Source of the DNA: Frankiaceae bacterium
GTDB taxonomy: Bacteria; Actinomycetota; Actinomycetes; JAVEEB01
DNA: 12,352 nt
Direction: 5' to 3'
Assembly (NCBI GenBank): GCA_030840665.1
Contig: JAVEEB010000017.1
Location: 1-12,352, forward strand
Part shown: positions 6,444-12,352 of the stretch, piece after piece
Position numbering within the stretch: the stretch's first letter is position 1
How the letters are laid out: each line of letters begins with the position of its first letter
Program-made: the position numbers and the translations under genes
The notes under the pieces: model-generated
Database searches by the model: none
What the model was told of the DNA's origin: nothing
Seen by the model: only the letters and a program-made list of their open reading frames with translations

Positions 6444-6466
6444 CAGGGCCAACCGCAACGAGTGGC
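6444..6466 (+). repeat. Hairpin in the PhoH leader region
   Basis: GGGCCA (6444-6449) and TGGCCC (6461-6466) form a perfect 6-bp stem with an 11-nt loop in the 150-bp gap before the PhoH gene. A second 5-bp stem (GCCGT/ACGGC with a 10-nt loop) follows within about 40 nt. They could be leader structure or end the prenyltransferase transcript; no clear promoter was identified. Confidence 0.3.
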
Positions 6467-6551
6467 CCCCGCGCCCGGCGTGTCGGCCGTATCTGGGCGA
6501 ACGGCGGCCTACCGTCGAAGCGTCCGGACCGCAGCGAGAGGGGTCTTGCAC

Positions 6552-7874
6552 ATGACCACGAAATCGCCTTCGAGCAGTCGCACCGACCGTCGCACGTACG
6601 TCCTCGACACCAGCGTCCTGCTCGCCGATCCGGCAGCGATCACCCGCTTCGATGAACACGATGTGGTGTTGCCGATCGTTGTGGTCAACGAGCTGGAAGC
6701 CAAGCGGGACGACATCGAAGTCGGCTACTTCGCTCGCCAGGCCCTGCGGATGCTGGACGGCTTTCGGGAGGTGCACGGCCGGCTCGACGAGGCCGTCCCG
6801 CTGGGCGACTGGGGCGGCACTCTGCGTGTGGAACTCAACAGCGTTGACAGCCCACATCTCCCGTCCGGCTTCAGGATTGGCGACAACGACACGCGGATTC
6901 TCGCGGTCGCGCTCGACCTGCTGGCCGAGGGGGCGCACGTCGTCGTCGTGACCAAGGACTTGCCGTTGCGTGTCAAGGCTGCGGCGATCGGGTTGACCGC
7001 CGAGCCCTACCGCTACGAACTCGCGCACAGCAACGACTACACCGGCGTCACGGAGATCGAGGTGTCGGCGCAGGACGTCGACCGCTTGTACGCCGACGAC
7101 GAGATCAAGCTGGAGGAGACGGCCGGCCTGCCGGTGCACCACGGCATCGTGCTCACGTCGGCCAAGGGCAGCGCGCTTGGCCGCATGACGGTCGATGGCC
7201 GAGTGCGCCACGTGCGCGGTGATCGGGAAGCCTTCGGTGTCCGGGGGCGCAGCGCCGAGCAACGGATCGCTCTCGACCTCCTGCTCGACCCGGACGTCGG
7301 CATCCTCTCGATCGGTGGGCGCGCAGGGACGGGAAAATCGGCGCTGGCCCTGGCCGCCGGCCTCGAGATGGCGCTGGAGCGCCGGCTCCACAAGAAGATC
7401 ATGGTCTTCCGGCCGTTGTACGCGGTCGGTGGCCAGGACCTGGGCTATCTGCCCGGGGGTGAGGGCGAGAAAATGTCGCCGTGGGCCCAGGCAGTCTTCG
7501 ACACCCTGGGCTCACTCGTCAGTGGCGCCGTGCTCGACGAGGTGCTGGCGCGCGGCATGCTCGAGGTGTTGCCGCTGACGCACATCCGGGGCCGTTCGCT
7601 GCACGACGCGTTCGTCATCGTGGATGAGGCCCAGCAGCTCGAACGCGGGGTGCTGCTGACGGTGCTCTCGCGGATCGGGACCAACTCGAGAGTTGTGCTG
7701 ACACACGACGTTCAGCAGCGGGACAACTTGCGCGTGGGCCGGCACGACGGCGTCGCTGCGGTCGTGGAAAAGCTGACGGGTCACCCCCTCTTCGCGCACG
7801 TGACGTTGCATCGTTCCGAGCGGTCACCCATCGCGGCGCTCGTGACCGAGATGCTCGAAGGCACCGGCAGCTAG
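6552..7874 (+). CDS. phoH2: PIN-PhoH family protein (RNase/RNA helicase, PhoH2 type)
   Basis: A 440-residue two-domain protein. The N-terminal PIN domain (about 14-150) shows [12 protein letters not shown] with Asp19, [10 protein letters not shown] with Glu48, DNDTRIL with Asp113 and VTKD with Asp136, the acidic cluster for metal-dependent RNA cleavage. The C-terminal PhoH ATPase domain (about 230-435) has Walker A GRAGTGKS (256-263), [17 protein letters not shown] (286-302), Walker [10 protein letters not shown] with Asp358-Glu359 (354-362) and THDVQQRDN (384-392). Mycobacterial PhoH2 (Rv1095) with this architecture unwinds and cleaves RNA and is paired there with a small upstream gene, phoAT; no convincing equivalent is visible here. 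The ATG has an AGAGGGG ribosome binding site. The rhomboid gene begins 64 bp downstream on the same strand, so co-transcription is possible. Confidence 0.95.
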   Translation: MTTKSPSSSRTDRRTYVLDTSVLLADPAAITRFDEHDVVLPIVVVNELEAKRDDIEVGYFARQALRMLDGFREVHGRLDEAVPLGDWGGTLRVELNSVDSPHLPSGFRIGDNDTRILAVALDLLAEGAHVVVVTKDLPLRVKAAAIGLTAEPYRYELAHSNDYTGVTEIEVSAQDVDRLYADDEIKLEETAGLPVHHGIVLTSAKGSALGRMTVDGRVRHVRGDREAFGVRGRSAEQRIALDLLLDPDVGILSIGGRAGTGKSALALAAGLEMALERRLHKKIMVFRPLYAVGGQDLGYLPGGEGEKMSPWAQAVFDTLGSLVSGAVLDEVLARGMLEVLPLTHIRGRSLHDAFVIVDEAQQLERGVLLTVLSRIGTNSRVVLTHDVQQRDNLRVGRHDGVAAVVEKLTGHPLFAHVTLHRSERSPIAALVTEMLEGTGS

Positions 7875-7893
7875 TCAGCCCACCGCCCCAGAG

Positions 7894-7908
7894 CGCGGCG
7901 ACGCCGCG
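7894..7908. terminator. GC hairpin between phoH2 and rhomboid genes
   Basis: CGCGGC-GAC-GCCGCG, a perfect 6-bp stem in the 64-bp gap. With no T tract it may be only a partial terminator or an mRNA stabiliser; it ends about 30 nt before the rhomboid start codon. Confidence 0.3.
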
Positions 7909-7938
7909 TACCGACGCCCGGCGGGGGAGACTTGCGCC

Positions 7939-8682
7939 ATGGTCATCCCTCTCCATGACGCGAATCCGACGCGCCGCCGCGCCGCCGTCACTCTGGCGAT
8001 CATCGCGCTGAACGTGCTCGTGTTCCTCGCCGAGCCCGTGCGGTCCTCGGCGGTTGCCGGCGATGCCGGCCGCGCGGCATGTACGACGGAGGCCTTCCTC
8101 GACCGTTGGGCCGCGGTCCCGGCCGAGCTCACGACAAATCGTGCGGCCGACCGCGTCTTCCTCGGGCCGGTGGAGGCGGGGTGTTTGGCCGGCCCACCGA
8201 ACTACGTCAAGCAACCGATCCTGTCGGTGCTGACGGCCATGTTCCTGCACGGCGGATGGTTGCATCTTGCCGGCAACATGCTGTTCCTCTGGATCTTCGG
8301 CAACAACGTCGAGGACCGCTTCGGCCGACGCCGCTTCCTGTTGTTCTATGTGTTCTGCGGGTTCGTCTCCACGTACGGCTACTCCTTCACTTTTCCCTTG
8401 TCACACACGCCTTTGGTGGGTGCATCAGGGGCGATCGCGGGAGTGCTCGGCGCGTACCTCGTGCTCTATCCGCACGCACGTGTGACGACGCTCGTCACCA
8501 TCATTCCGGTCAGGATGCCTGCATGGGTCGTGCTCGGGTTCTGGTTCGTTCTGCAGTGGGTGTATTCGCTGGGTCCCGTGGCGGGCAGTGGCGGTGTGGC
8601 GTACCTGGCTCACGTCTACGGATTCCTTGCAGGGCTAGTGATTGCGGCTATGGTGCGGTCGCGAACACGGTCGCCCGCTTGA
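7939..8682 (+). CDS. Rhomboid-family intramembrane serine protease
   Basis: A 247-residue polytopic membrane protease that cleaves substrates within or near their transmembrane segments. The catalytic Ser163 lies in GASGAIAG (161-168) and the partner His225 in AYLAHVYGFLAG. The upstream HGGWLHLAGNM block (104-114) supplies His109 and Asn113 of the oxyanion region. Hydrophobic segments at about 15-32, 94-122, 131-150, 158-178, 193-212 and 219-239 fit the six-helix core. Residues 38-92 form an extracytoplasmic insertion between helices 1 and 2 with two cysteines (48 and 82) that could pair. The ATG follows a GGGGGAGA ribosome binding site. It lies between phoH2 and a secreted cell-wall enzyme, but its substrate cannot be deduced. 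Active-site residues are intact, so activity is expected. Confidence 0.94.
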   Translation: MVIPLHDANPTRRRAAVTLAIIALNVLVFLAEPVRSSAVAGDAGRAACTTEAFLDRWAAVPAELTTNRAADRVFLGPVEAGCLAGPPNYVKQPILSVLTAMFLHGGWLHLAGNMLFLWIFGNNVEDRFGRRRFLLFYVFCGFVSTYGYSFTFPLSHTPLVGASGAIAGVLGAYLVLYPHARVTTLVTIIPVRMPAWVVLGFWFVLQWVYSLGPVAGSGGVAYLAHVYGFLAGLVIAAMVRSRTRSPA

Positions 8683-8753
8683 TCTGAAAATCCTTGTGAC
8701 GTAACGATTTCTGCTAGTGAGCGACTGGCTACGTTCCGTGGCCAGTTCGATCT

Positions 8754-8789
8754 CTGTGGATAACCCGGGTGACCGGTGGCAGTCCACAG
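8754..8789. repeat. Compound inverted repeat with a DnaA-box-like motif
   Basis: CTGTGGA (8754-8760) and TCCACAG (8783-8789) form a 7-bp outer stem; CCGG-GTGA-CCGG (8765-8776) forms an inner stem. TGTGGATAA (8755-8763) equals the reverse complement of the DnaA box TTATCCACA. It lies 72 bp after the rhomboid stop and may terminate that transcript or bind a regulator. One box alone is no origin. Confidence 0.45.
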
Positions 8790-8825
8790 GCTGGCGGGCG
8801 CAGGATCTGTGTTGCCCGATTTTCC

Positions 8826-8834
8826 TGGTACGGT
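8826..8834 (+). promoter_or_regulatory. Extended -10 promoter candidate of the transglycosylase gene
   Basis: TGG-TACGGT matches the extended -10 pattern TGN-TANNNT, which can work without a good -35; none is evident 17 bp upstream. Transcription would start near 8841, leaving a leader of about 195 nt. Confidence 0.45.
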
Positions 8835-8867
8835 AAAGACTCGAATACGACGCTATGCCTGGGTTTT

Positions 8868-9026
8868 GTGAGCTTTCTCACGTTTCACCGCCGTGTTTAG
8901 GTGGGAGAACGCCCGGGACCTGTCGAGCTGCACAAGCAGTCGACATGCTCATTGAGTTCAGCTTCGTCCCGCCTGGCTGTCACATTCCGTGACTGTTCGC
9001 CTCCGCAGCGGGACCGATGCGGAAGG
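8868..9026 (+). promoter_or_regulatory. Structured 5' leader of the secreted transglycosylase gene
   Basis: Perfect or near-perfect stems seen by eye: GTGAG/CTCAC (8868-8881); CACC/GGTG (8886-8903); CGGGAC/GTCCCG (8914-8919 with 8966-8971) enclosing a 10-bp stem with one bulged G and an ACAA loop (8921-8945); GTCAC/GTGAC (8979-8993); and TCCGCA/TGCGGA (9002-9023), whose 3' arm touches the GGAAGG ribosome binding site. Actinobacterial cell-wall hydrolases are often controlled by c-di-AMP (ydaO) riboswitches, but the hallmark ydaO sequences are not visible here. It may be another regulatory RNA or simply a structured leader. Confidence 0.4.
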
Positions 9027-9035
9027 AAAAACGCC

Positions 9036-9710
9036 GTGAAACGGTCACCTGTTTTTGGTGCCGCAACAGGGCTGGCGCTGTCGTCAGTCACACTCATTGG
9101 AGTTGCGACTCCGTCCACCGTCAGTGCAGCCGCTCCGACGACCTCGGCTGCGTCAGTTGCCTCGCCCACTCCCACGCCGCAAGCGTCCGAGACGCCCCAG
9201 GTTTACGCGTACGCCGGAGCTCTCCCTACGGAGATCGACCGCGGTTTCGACCGAGCAAGCCGGGCCAAGCGCGCGGCGCAGGCGGCCAGGGCCGATGCCG
9301 CCTTGGCCAAGGCTGCCGCGGCCAGGGTGCGCGCGCAATCAGCACGACTCGCCGCGGCGGCTCGCCAGCGCGCGCTTGCCGGGCGCATCACGTCGGGCGT
9401 TGCATCTGTGGCCGAGCTGCGTAGCTGGGCGCACCGAGCGGTCACCGCCCGCGGCTGGTCCGACGCGCAGTGGACGTGCCTCAACAAGCTCTGGACGTTG
9501 GAGAGCAGCTGGTCCATCACCGAGCGCAACTCGAGCAGCGGCGCTTACGGCATCCCCCAGTCGCTCCCGGCCGACAAGATGGCGACGGTTGGCGCCGACT
9601 GGCGCCACAACGGCAACACACAAATCGTGTGGGGACTGGGATATATCGCGGATCGCTACGGAACGCCGTGCAACGCGTGGGCTCACTCCCGCGCCCAAAA
9701 CTGGTACTAG
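9036..9710 (+). CDS. Secreted lytic-transglycosylase-like (lysozyme-fold) protein
   Basis: A 224-residue secreted protein. GTG 9036 is chosen for its GGAAGGAAAA ribosome binding site and because it starts a signal peptide: MKRSP, then a hydrophobic stretch to about residue 24, then a likely AXA-type cleavage at about 31-33. Residues 34-65 form a Thr/Pro/Ser/Ala-rich linker, and 70-115 an Ala/Arg-rich helix likely to be coiled coil or to bind the wall. The C-terminal domain (about 125-224) resembles the lysozyme-like domain of aggregation-promoting factors and lytic transglycosylases, with Glu156 in LWTLESSW as the likely catalytic acid and SGAYGIPQSLP (168-178) as the conserved substrate-cleft block. 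Cys148 and Cys212 are placed to form a disulfide. It should cleave or remodel peptidoglycan outside the membrane. The long structured leader suggests post-transcriptional control. It converges on the fumarase gene with a 10-bp gap. Confidence 0.88.
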   Translation: MKRSPVFGAATGLALSSVTLIGVATPSTVSAAAPTTSAASVASPTPTPQASETPQVYAYAGALPTEIDRGFDRASRAKRAAQAARADAALAKAAAARVRAQSARLAAAARQRALAGRITSGVASVAELRSWAHRAVTARGWSDAQWTCLNKLWTLESSWSITERNSSSGAYGIPQSLPADKMATVGADWRHNGNTQIVWGLGYIADRYGTPCNAWAHSRAQNWY

Positions 9711-9720
9711 GCGGGCAGGC

Positions 9721-11115
9721 TCACGCGACCGGGGCGACCGTCATGGCGAGGACGTCCAAGGCCTTGTCGAGTTGGGACTCCGTCAACTTCCCGGCGTCGA
9801 CATAACCGCGCTCGATGACGACCTGACGAATGGTCTTTCCCTCGCTGAGAGCCTGCTTCGCGACCTTCGCCGCCTCTTCGTACCCGATGTACGCGTTCAA
9901 GGGCGTGACGATCGACGGCGACGCCTCTGCGTAGAACCGGCAACGTTCAATGTCTGCCGTGATGCCGTCGATGCAACGGTCAGCGAACAGCCGCGACACG
10001 TTGCTGAGCAGCCGGATGGACTCGAGCAGGTTGCGCGCCATCAACGGCAACATGACGTTCAACTCGAAGTTGCCCGAGGCTCCCGCGAACGCGACTGCCG
10101 CATCGTTGCCGATGACCTGAGCCACGACTTGGCAGACTGCCTCGGGGATAACGGGATTCACTTTGCCGGGCATGATGCTGGAGCCCGGCTGCAAGTCGGG
10201 CAGATGGATTTCGCCGATGCCTGCGCGAGGACCTGAACCCATCCATCGCATGTCGTTCGCCATCTTGTAGAGCGACACGGCAACCACACGCAGGACACCT
10301 GATGCTTCGACGAGCGCATCGCGCGCTCCCTGTGCTTCGAAATGGTTGCGCGCTTCCGTCAACGGCAGCCCCGTCGTGTCGGCCAAGTGTGCAATGACTC
10401 GCGCAGAGAACCCGGCCGGTGTGTTGATGCCGGTGCCAACGGCCGTGCCTCCCAGTGGCAATTCTCCCAAGCGGGCAAGGGAATTCTGCAGCCGCTCGAC
10501 ACCAATGGCAACGGCAGCTGCGTAGCCACCGAACTCCTGACCCAGTGTCACCGGGGTCGCGTCCATCAGGTGCGTGCGCCCGCTCTTCACCACGGCCGAG
10601 AACTCGGTCGCCTTCCGGTCGAGCGACTCGCGCAAATGCGTGAGCGCAGGAATGAGATCCGTCACGACCGCTGACGTCGCTGCGATATGAATCGACGAAG
10701 GGAACACGTCATTGGATGACTGCGACGCGTTCACATGGTCATTCGGATGCACCGCCCGACCCAGCCGCTCTGTGGCGAGTGTTGCGATGACCTCGTTGGC
10801 GTTCATGTTCGAGCTGGTACCGGACCCGGTCTGGAAGACGTCGATCGGAAATTGCTCGTCGTGCTTGCCGTCGGCGATCTCGTCCGCCGCGGAGATGATC
10901 GCGGCCGCGATGTCCCCGTCGAGCACTCCGAGCTCGGCGTTCACCGCGGCGGCGGCCGCTTTGATCCGAGCGAGGGCTTGAATGTGGGAGCTTTCCAATG
11001 GCTGGCCCGAGATCGGGAAGTTCTCGACGGCGCGCTGCGTCTGGGCCCGCCACTTGGCATCGACAGGCACGCGGACCTCGCCCATTGAATCGTGTTCGGT
11101 CCGGTATTCAGCCAT
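9721..11115 (-). CDS. fumC: Fumarate hydratase class II
   Basis: A 464-residue fumarase of the iron-independent class II type, interconverting fumarate and L-malate in the citric acid cycle as a cytoplasmic homotetramer. Landmarks are [10 protein letters not shown] (96-105), [12 protein letters not shown] (179-190) with catalytic His182, and the superfamily signature [11 protein letters not shown] (311-321) with the mobile-loop serine. The length matches the family. The start is ATG 11115 ([12 protein letters not shown]), with AAGGGA about 11 nt upstream; the open frame extends further but upstream residues are not family-like. It converges on the transglycosylase gene, so its transcript ends near 9721; no clear terminator hairpin is seen in that 10-bp gap. 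It is divergent from a TetR gene across 180 bp and may share a regulatory region with it. Confidence 0.97.
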   Translation of the reverse strand: MAEYRTEHDSMGEVRVPVDAKWRAQTQRAVENFPISGQPLESSHIQALARIKAAAAAVNAELGVLDGDIAAAIISAADEIADGKHDEQFPIDVFQTGSGTSSNMNANEVIATLATERLGRAVHPNDHVNASQSSNDVFPSSIHIAATSAVVTDLIPALTHLRESLDRKATEFSAVVKSGRTHLMDATPVTLGQEFGGYAAAVAIGVERLQNSLARLGELPLGGTAVGTGINTPAGFSARVIAHLADTTGLPLTEARNHFEAQGARDALVEASGVLRVVAVSLYKMANDMRWMGSGPRAGIGEIHLPDLQPGSSIMPGKVNPVIPEAVCQVVAQVIGNDAAVAFAGASGNFELNVMLPLMARNLLESIRLLSNVSRLFADRCIDGITADIERCRFYAEASPSIVTPLNAYIGYEEAAKVAKQALSEGKTIRQVVIERGYVDAGKLTESQLDKALDVLAMTVAPVA

Positions 11116-11177
11116 AATGTCCGAGTCCCTTCGGTGCCTGTGTGCCGATGTGCACAGACAGCCTGCCATCCGGTGGT

Positions 11178-11208
11178 TTGTCGCGTGCCGCTCGGGGGCT
11201 ATTAATAG
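11178..11208 (+). promoter_or_regulatory. TetR gene promoter with palindromic -10
   Basis: TTGTCG (11178-11183), 16 bp, then TATTAA (11200-11205) is a reasonable housekeeping promoter for the TetR gene, starting near 11212. The -10 sits in the perfect palindrome CTATTAATAG (11199-11208), the only AT-rich patch in this gap. The same sequence reads identically on the minus strand and could also serve as the fumC -10, about 77 nt before its start. The palindrome TGTGCACA (11149-11156) lies nearer fumC and could be an operator. Confidence 0.45.
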
Positions 11209-11295
11209 TCGCGGCGCCGTGTCCCCGCCCCGCTTCACGGACTTTTCTGGTGCGACCCACAGAATGTGACTTCGGGGAGAAGGTGCAGGCAGAAG

Positions 11296-11946
11296 ATGGC
11301 GAATATCGCCACCGACTCGCCGGCAGAAGGGCTTGCAGAACGCGAGCGGTCGGGGGACCGGGCCGGCGAACGAACGACGGACAGGGCGTCTGCGACGCGG
11401 CAGGCTCTCCTTGCCGCAGCGCACGACGTATTTACCGAGTCAAGTTTCGCGGATGCCAACGTCACGGACGTCGTGGAACGGGCCGGTGCCAGTGTTGGCA
11501 GCCTGTATCACCACTTCGGTGGCAAGGGTGATGTCTTCCTCGCGTTGTTCGAGGATTACCAACTGAGACAAGAGCATCGCGCCACTGCAGCCGTTCGCGT
11601 TGAACGCGAGGCCGGTGAAATGGACCCGGTGTGTCTGTTCATCGCGGGCACCCGCGCTTATTTCGCCGGCTGCTGGGTGGAGCGCGCACTGACGCGGCTC
11701 TTTCTCGCAGGTGGTGGCCCCGCCGGCTTCGAACTGGTTGCGCGCCGCCGCTACCGCGACTGGGTGCGTGCGAACGAGAAGTTGCTCCGCGCCGACAACG
11801 AGTCGATGGGGGAGGCCCTCGTCCTGGTGCTGACCGCCGTCGCTGCTGAGGCCGGGCTGGAGCTTGCGTGGTGCGAGGATGAAACGTCGGCTTCACAGTT
11901 GGGTGAGGACGTGCTCTCGCTGATGGAGCGCGTCGCCGGCCACTGA
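11296..11946 (+). CDS. TetR-family transcriptional regulator
   Basis: A 216-residue one-component repressor-type regulator. After a charged, disordered N-terminal extension of about 32 residues comes the TetR DNA-binding domain (about 33-90): [14 protein letters not shown], then [30 protein letters not shown], which includes the helix-turn-helix and the typical YHHF turn. The C-terminal ligand-binding domain (about 91-216) is not recognisable as to ligand; it contains [29 protein letters not shown] 11296 is preferred (AGGCAG about 5 nt upstream, stronger GAGAAGG further up); a GTG at 11266 in the same frame is an alternative. It is divergent from fumC and may control itself, fumC or the lipoprotein gene 63 bp downstream. 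The targets are not known. Confidence 0.93.
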   Translation: MANIATDSPAEGLAERERSGDRAGERTTDRASATRQALLAAAHDVFTESSFADANVTDVVERAGASVGSLYHHFGGKGDVFLALFEDYQLRQEHRATAAVRVEREAGEMDPVCLFIAGTRAYFAGCWVERALTRLFLAGGGPAGFELVARRRYRDWVRANEKLLRADNESMGEALVLVLTAVAAEAGLELAWCEDETSASQLGEDVLSLMERVAGH

Positions 11947-12009
11947 GTCCTTGGTCCCGCCATTCCGGGTGATGGCTTGACGGATTCTTGGGGACGCGAA
12001 GGGGGAGCG

Positions 12010-12352
12010 ATGCCGCAGATCCGCGCACGTTTCGTCCGCGCCGTTCTGCCGCTGTTGTTGCTGGTCGGTTGCACCAGCTCGCGCTCGGTCGATCTGAGCA
12101 CTCTTGCGCCACTGAGCGACCAGGAGCGGCGGACACCGATCCCGGTCGCCGTCCCGTCTGGTGCCGCGCCCTCCCGACCCGGCGCGGCGCTATCCCCACC
12201 GAACGGTCACCCGACAGACGCGCCAAGCGCTCCCGTCGTGCCGACAGCTCCCGCTCCGCCGACGATGCTGACGCCGCCACCGGCGCCCGCTGTCCCGCCG
12301 ACTCCAACGCCGTCGCTGACACCGACCCCGGCGACGGTTCCCACGCCGACGC
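12010..12352 (+). CDS. Pro/Thr-rich lipoprotein, N-terminal part
   Basis: Runs off the right edge; 114 codons are visible without a stop. ATG 12010 follows an AAGGGGGAG ribosome binding site. The N-terminus is a lipoprotein signal: basic MPQIRARFVR, hydrophobic AVLPLLLL, then the lipobox LVGC with Cys21 to be lipidated. The mature protein begins TSSRSVDLSTLAPLSDQERR and from about residue 45 becomes a low-complexity Pro/Thr/Ala/Ser linker (PPTPTPSLTPTPATVPTP) that probably spans the cell wall. Any functional domain would lie beyond the window, so no function can be given. The preceding 63-bp gap contains TTGACG (11977-11982), a good -35 match, but no matching -10. Confidence 0.8.
   Translation, partial: MPQIRARFVRAVLPLLLLVGCTSSRSVDLSTLAPLSDQERRTPIPVAVPSGAAPSRPGAALSPPNGHPTDAPSAPVVPTAPAPPTMLTPPPAPAVPPTPTPSLTPTPATVPTPT

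Larger units (their letters stand above)
8683..9035 (+). other. 353-bp intergenic region with promoter and structured leader
   Basis: No gene was found here. From left to right it holds an inverted repeat with a TGTGGATAA motif (8754-8789), an extended -10 promoter candidate (8826-8834) and about 195 nt of likely 5' leader with at least five short hairpins up to the ribosome binding site of the secreted transglycosylase. Separate entries describe these parts. Confidence 0.6.

Noticed and set aside
6434..6655. 73-residue ORF overlapping the phoH2 start, considered as a phoAT equivalent
   Set aside because: No ribosome binding site, Arg/Pro-rich low-quality translation and a 100-bp overlap with phoH2 make it look like a frame shadow.
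5601..7391. 596-codon antisense ORF across uppS and phoH2
   Set aside because: Composition is typical of antisense frames in GC-rich genes; the plus strand has two clear enzyme genes.
8755..8763. Replication origin based on a DnaA box
   Set aside because: Only one box, with no dnaA or dnaN gene, no box cluster and no AT-rich unwinding element.
8820..9035. c-di-AMP (ydaO/yuaA) riboswitch
   Set aside because: The expected conserved blocks, such as the GGGGNACCCA region and the CAGCUNACCUCG 3' end, could not be found by eye; only a general structured leader is claimed.
1..12352. tRNA or rRNA genes, insertion sequences and attachment sites
   Set aside because: No tRNA-like cloverleaf ends, rRNA segments, transposase motifs or terminal inverted repeats were noticed on either strand.

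Overview
The window is chromosomal DNA from a high-GC actinobacterium. The signs are strong G/C bias at third codon positions, several GTG starts, TANNNT-type -10 boxes, and proteins that resemble actinobacterial families: a short-type cis-prenyltransferase, a PIN-PhoH protein and a Nei1-like glycosylase. A suborder cannot be fixed by eye. Nothing in it looks like phage, plasmid, insertion sequence or CRISPR. It reads as a core-genome segment with some lineage-specific content.

Left part (1-2892): the 3' end of a YyaL/DUF255 thioredoxin-domain gene, then a polytopic membrane protein of unknown function with a possible leaderless promoter. A convergent Fpg/Nei-family DNA glycosylase gene follows; its zinc finger has lost the fourth cysteine. 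Divergent from it is a DUF72 gene. A 12-bp perfect hairpin at the DUF72 stop codon probably ends transcription from both sides.

Middle part (2921-5547): on the minus strand, a small NfeD-type OB-fold gene followed by a flotillin/SPFH gene, a likely two-gene membrane-organisation operon. The 94-bp gap between them holds two perfect hairpins. The flotillin coiled coil carries three 22-residue tandem repeats. The operon's likely promoter is bracketed by an 8-bp inverted repeat. A short-chain dehydrogenase gene diverges from it.

Right part (5634-12352): a short-chain Z-isoprenyl diphosphate synthase, a PIN-PhoH RNase/helicase, a rhomboid protease and a secreted lytic-transglycosylase-like protein, all on the plus strand. 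Then a convergent class II fumarase, a divergent TetR regulator, and the start of a Pro/Thr-rich lipoprotein that runs off the window. A 353-bp gap (8683-9035) before the secreted enzyme holds an extended -10 promoter candidate and about 195 nt of leader full of hairpins; this is the best candidate here for an undescribed cis-regulatory RNA.

The order YyaL - cis-prenyltransferase - PhoH - (convergent) fumarase recalls the M. tuberculosis Rv1084-Rv1098c neighbourhood (from memory). The glycosylase, DUF72, flotillin and SDR genes would then be a lineage-specific block. No new multi-gene defence or metabolic system is evident. The most original signals are regulatory or structural: the transglycosylase leader, the flotillin operon's repeat and hairpin architecture, and the altered glycosylase zinc finger.
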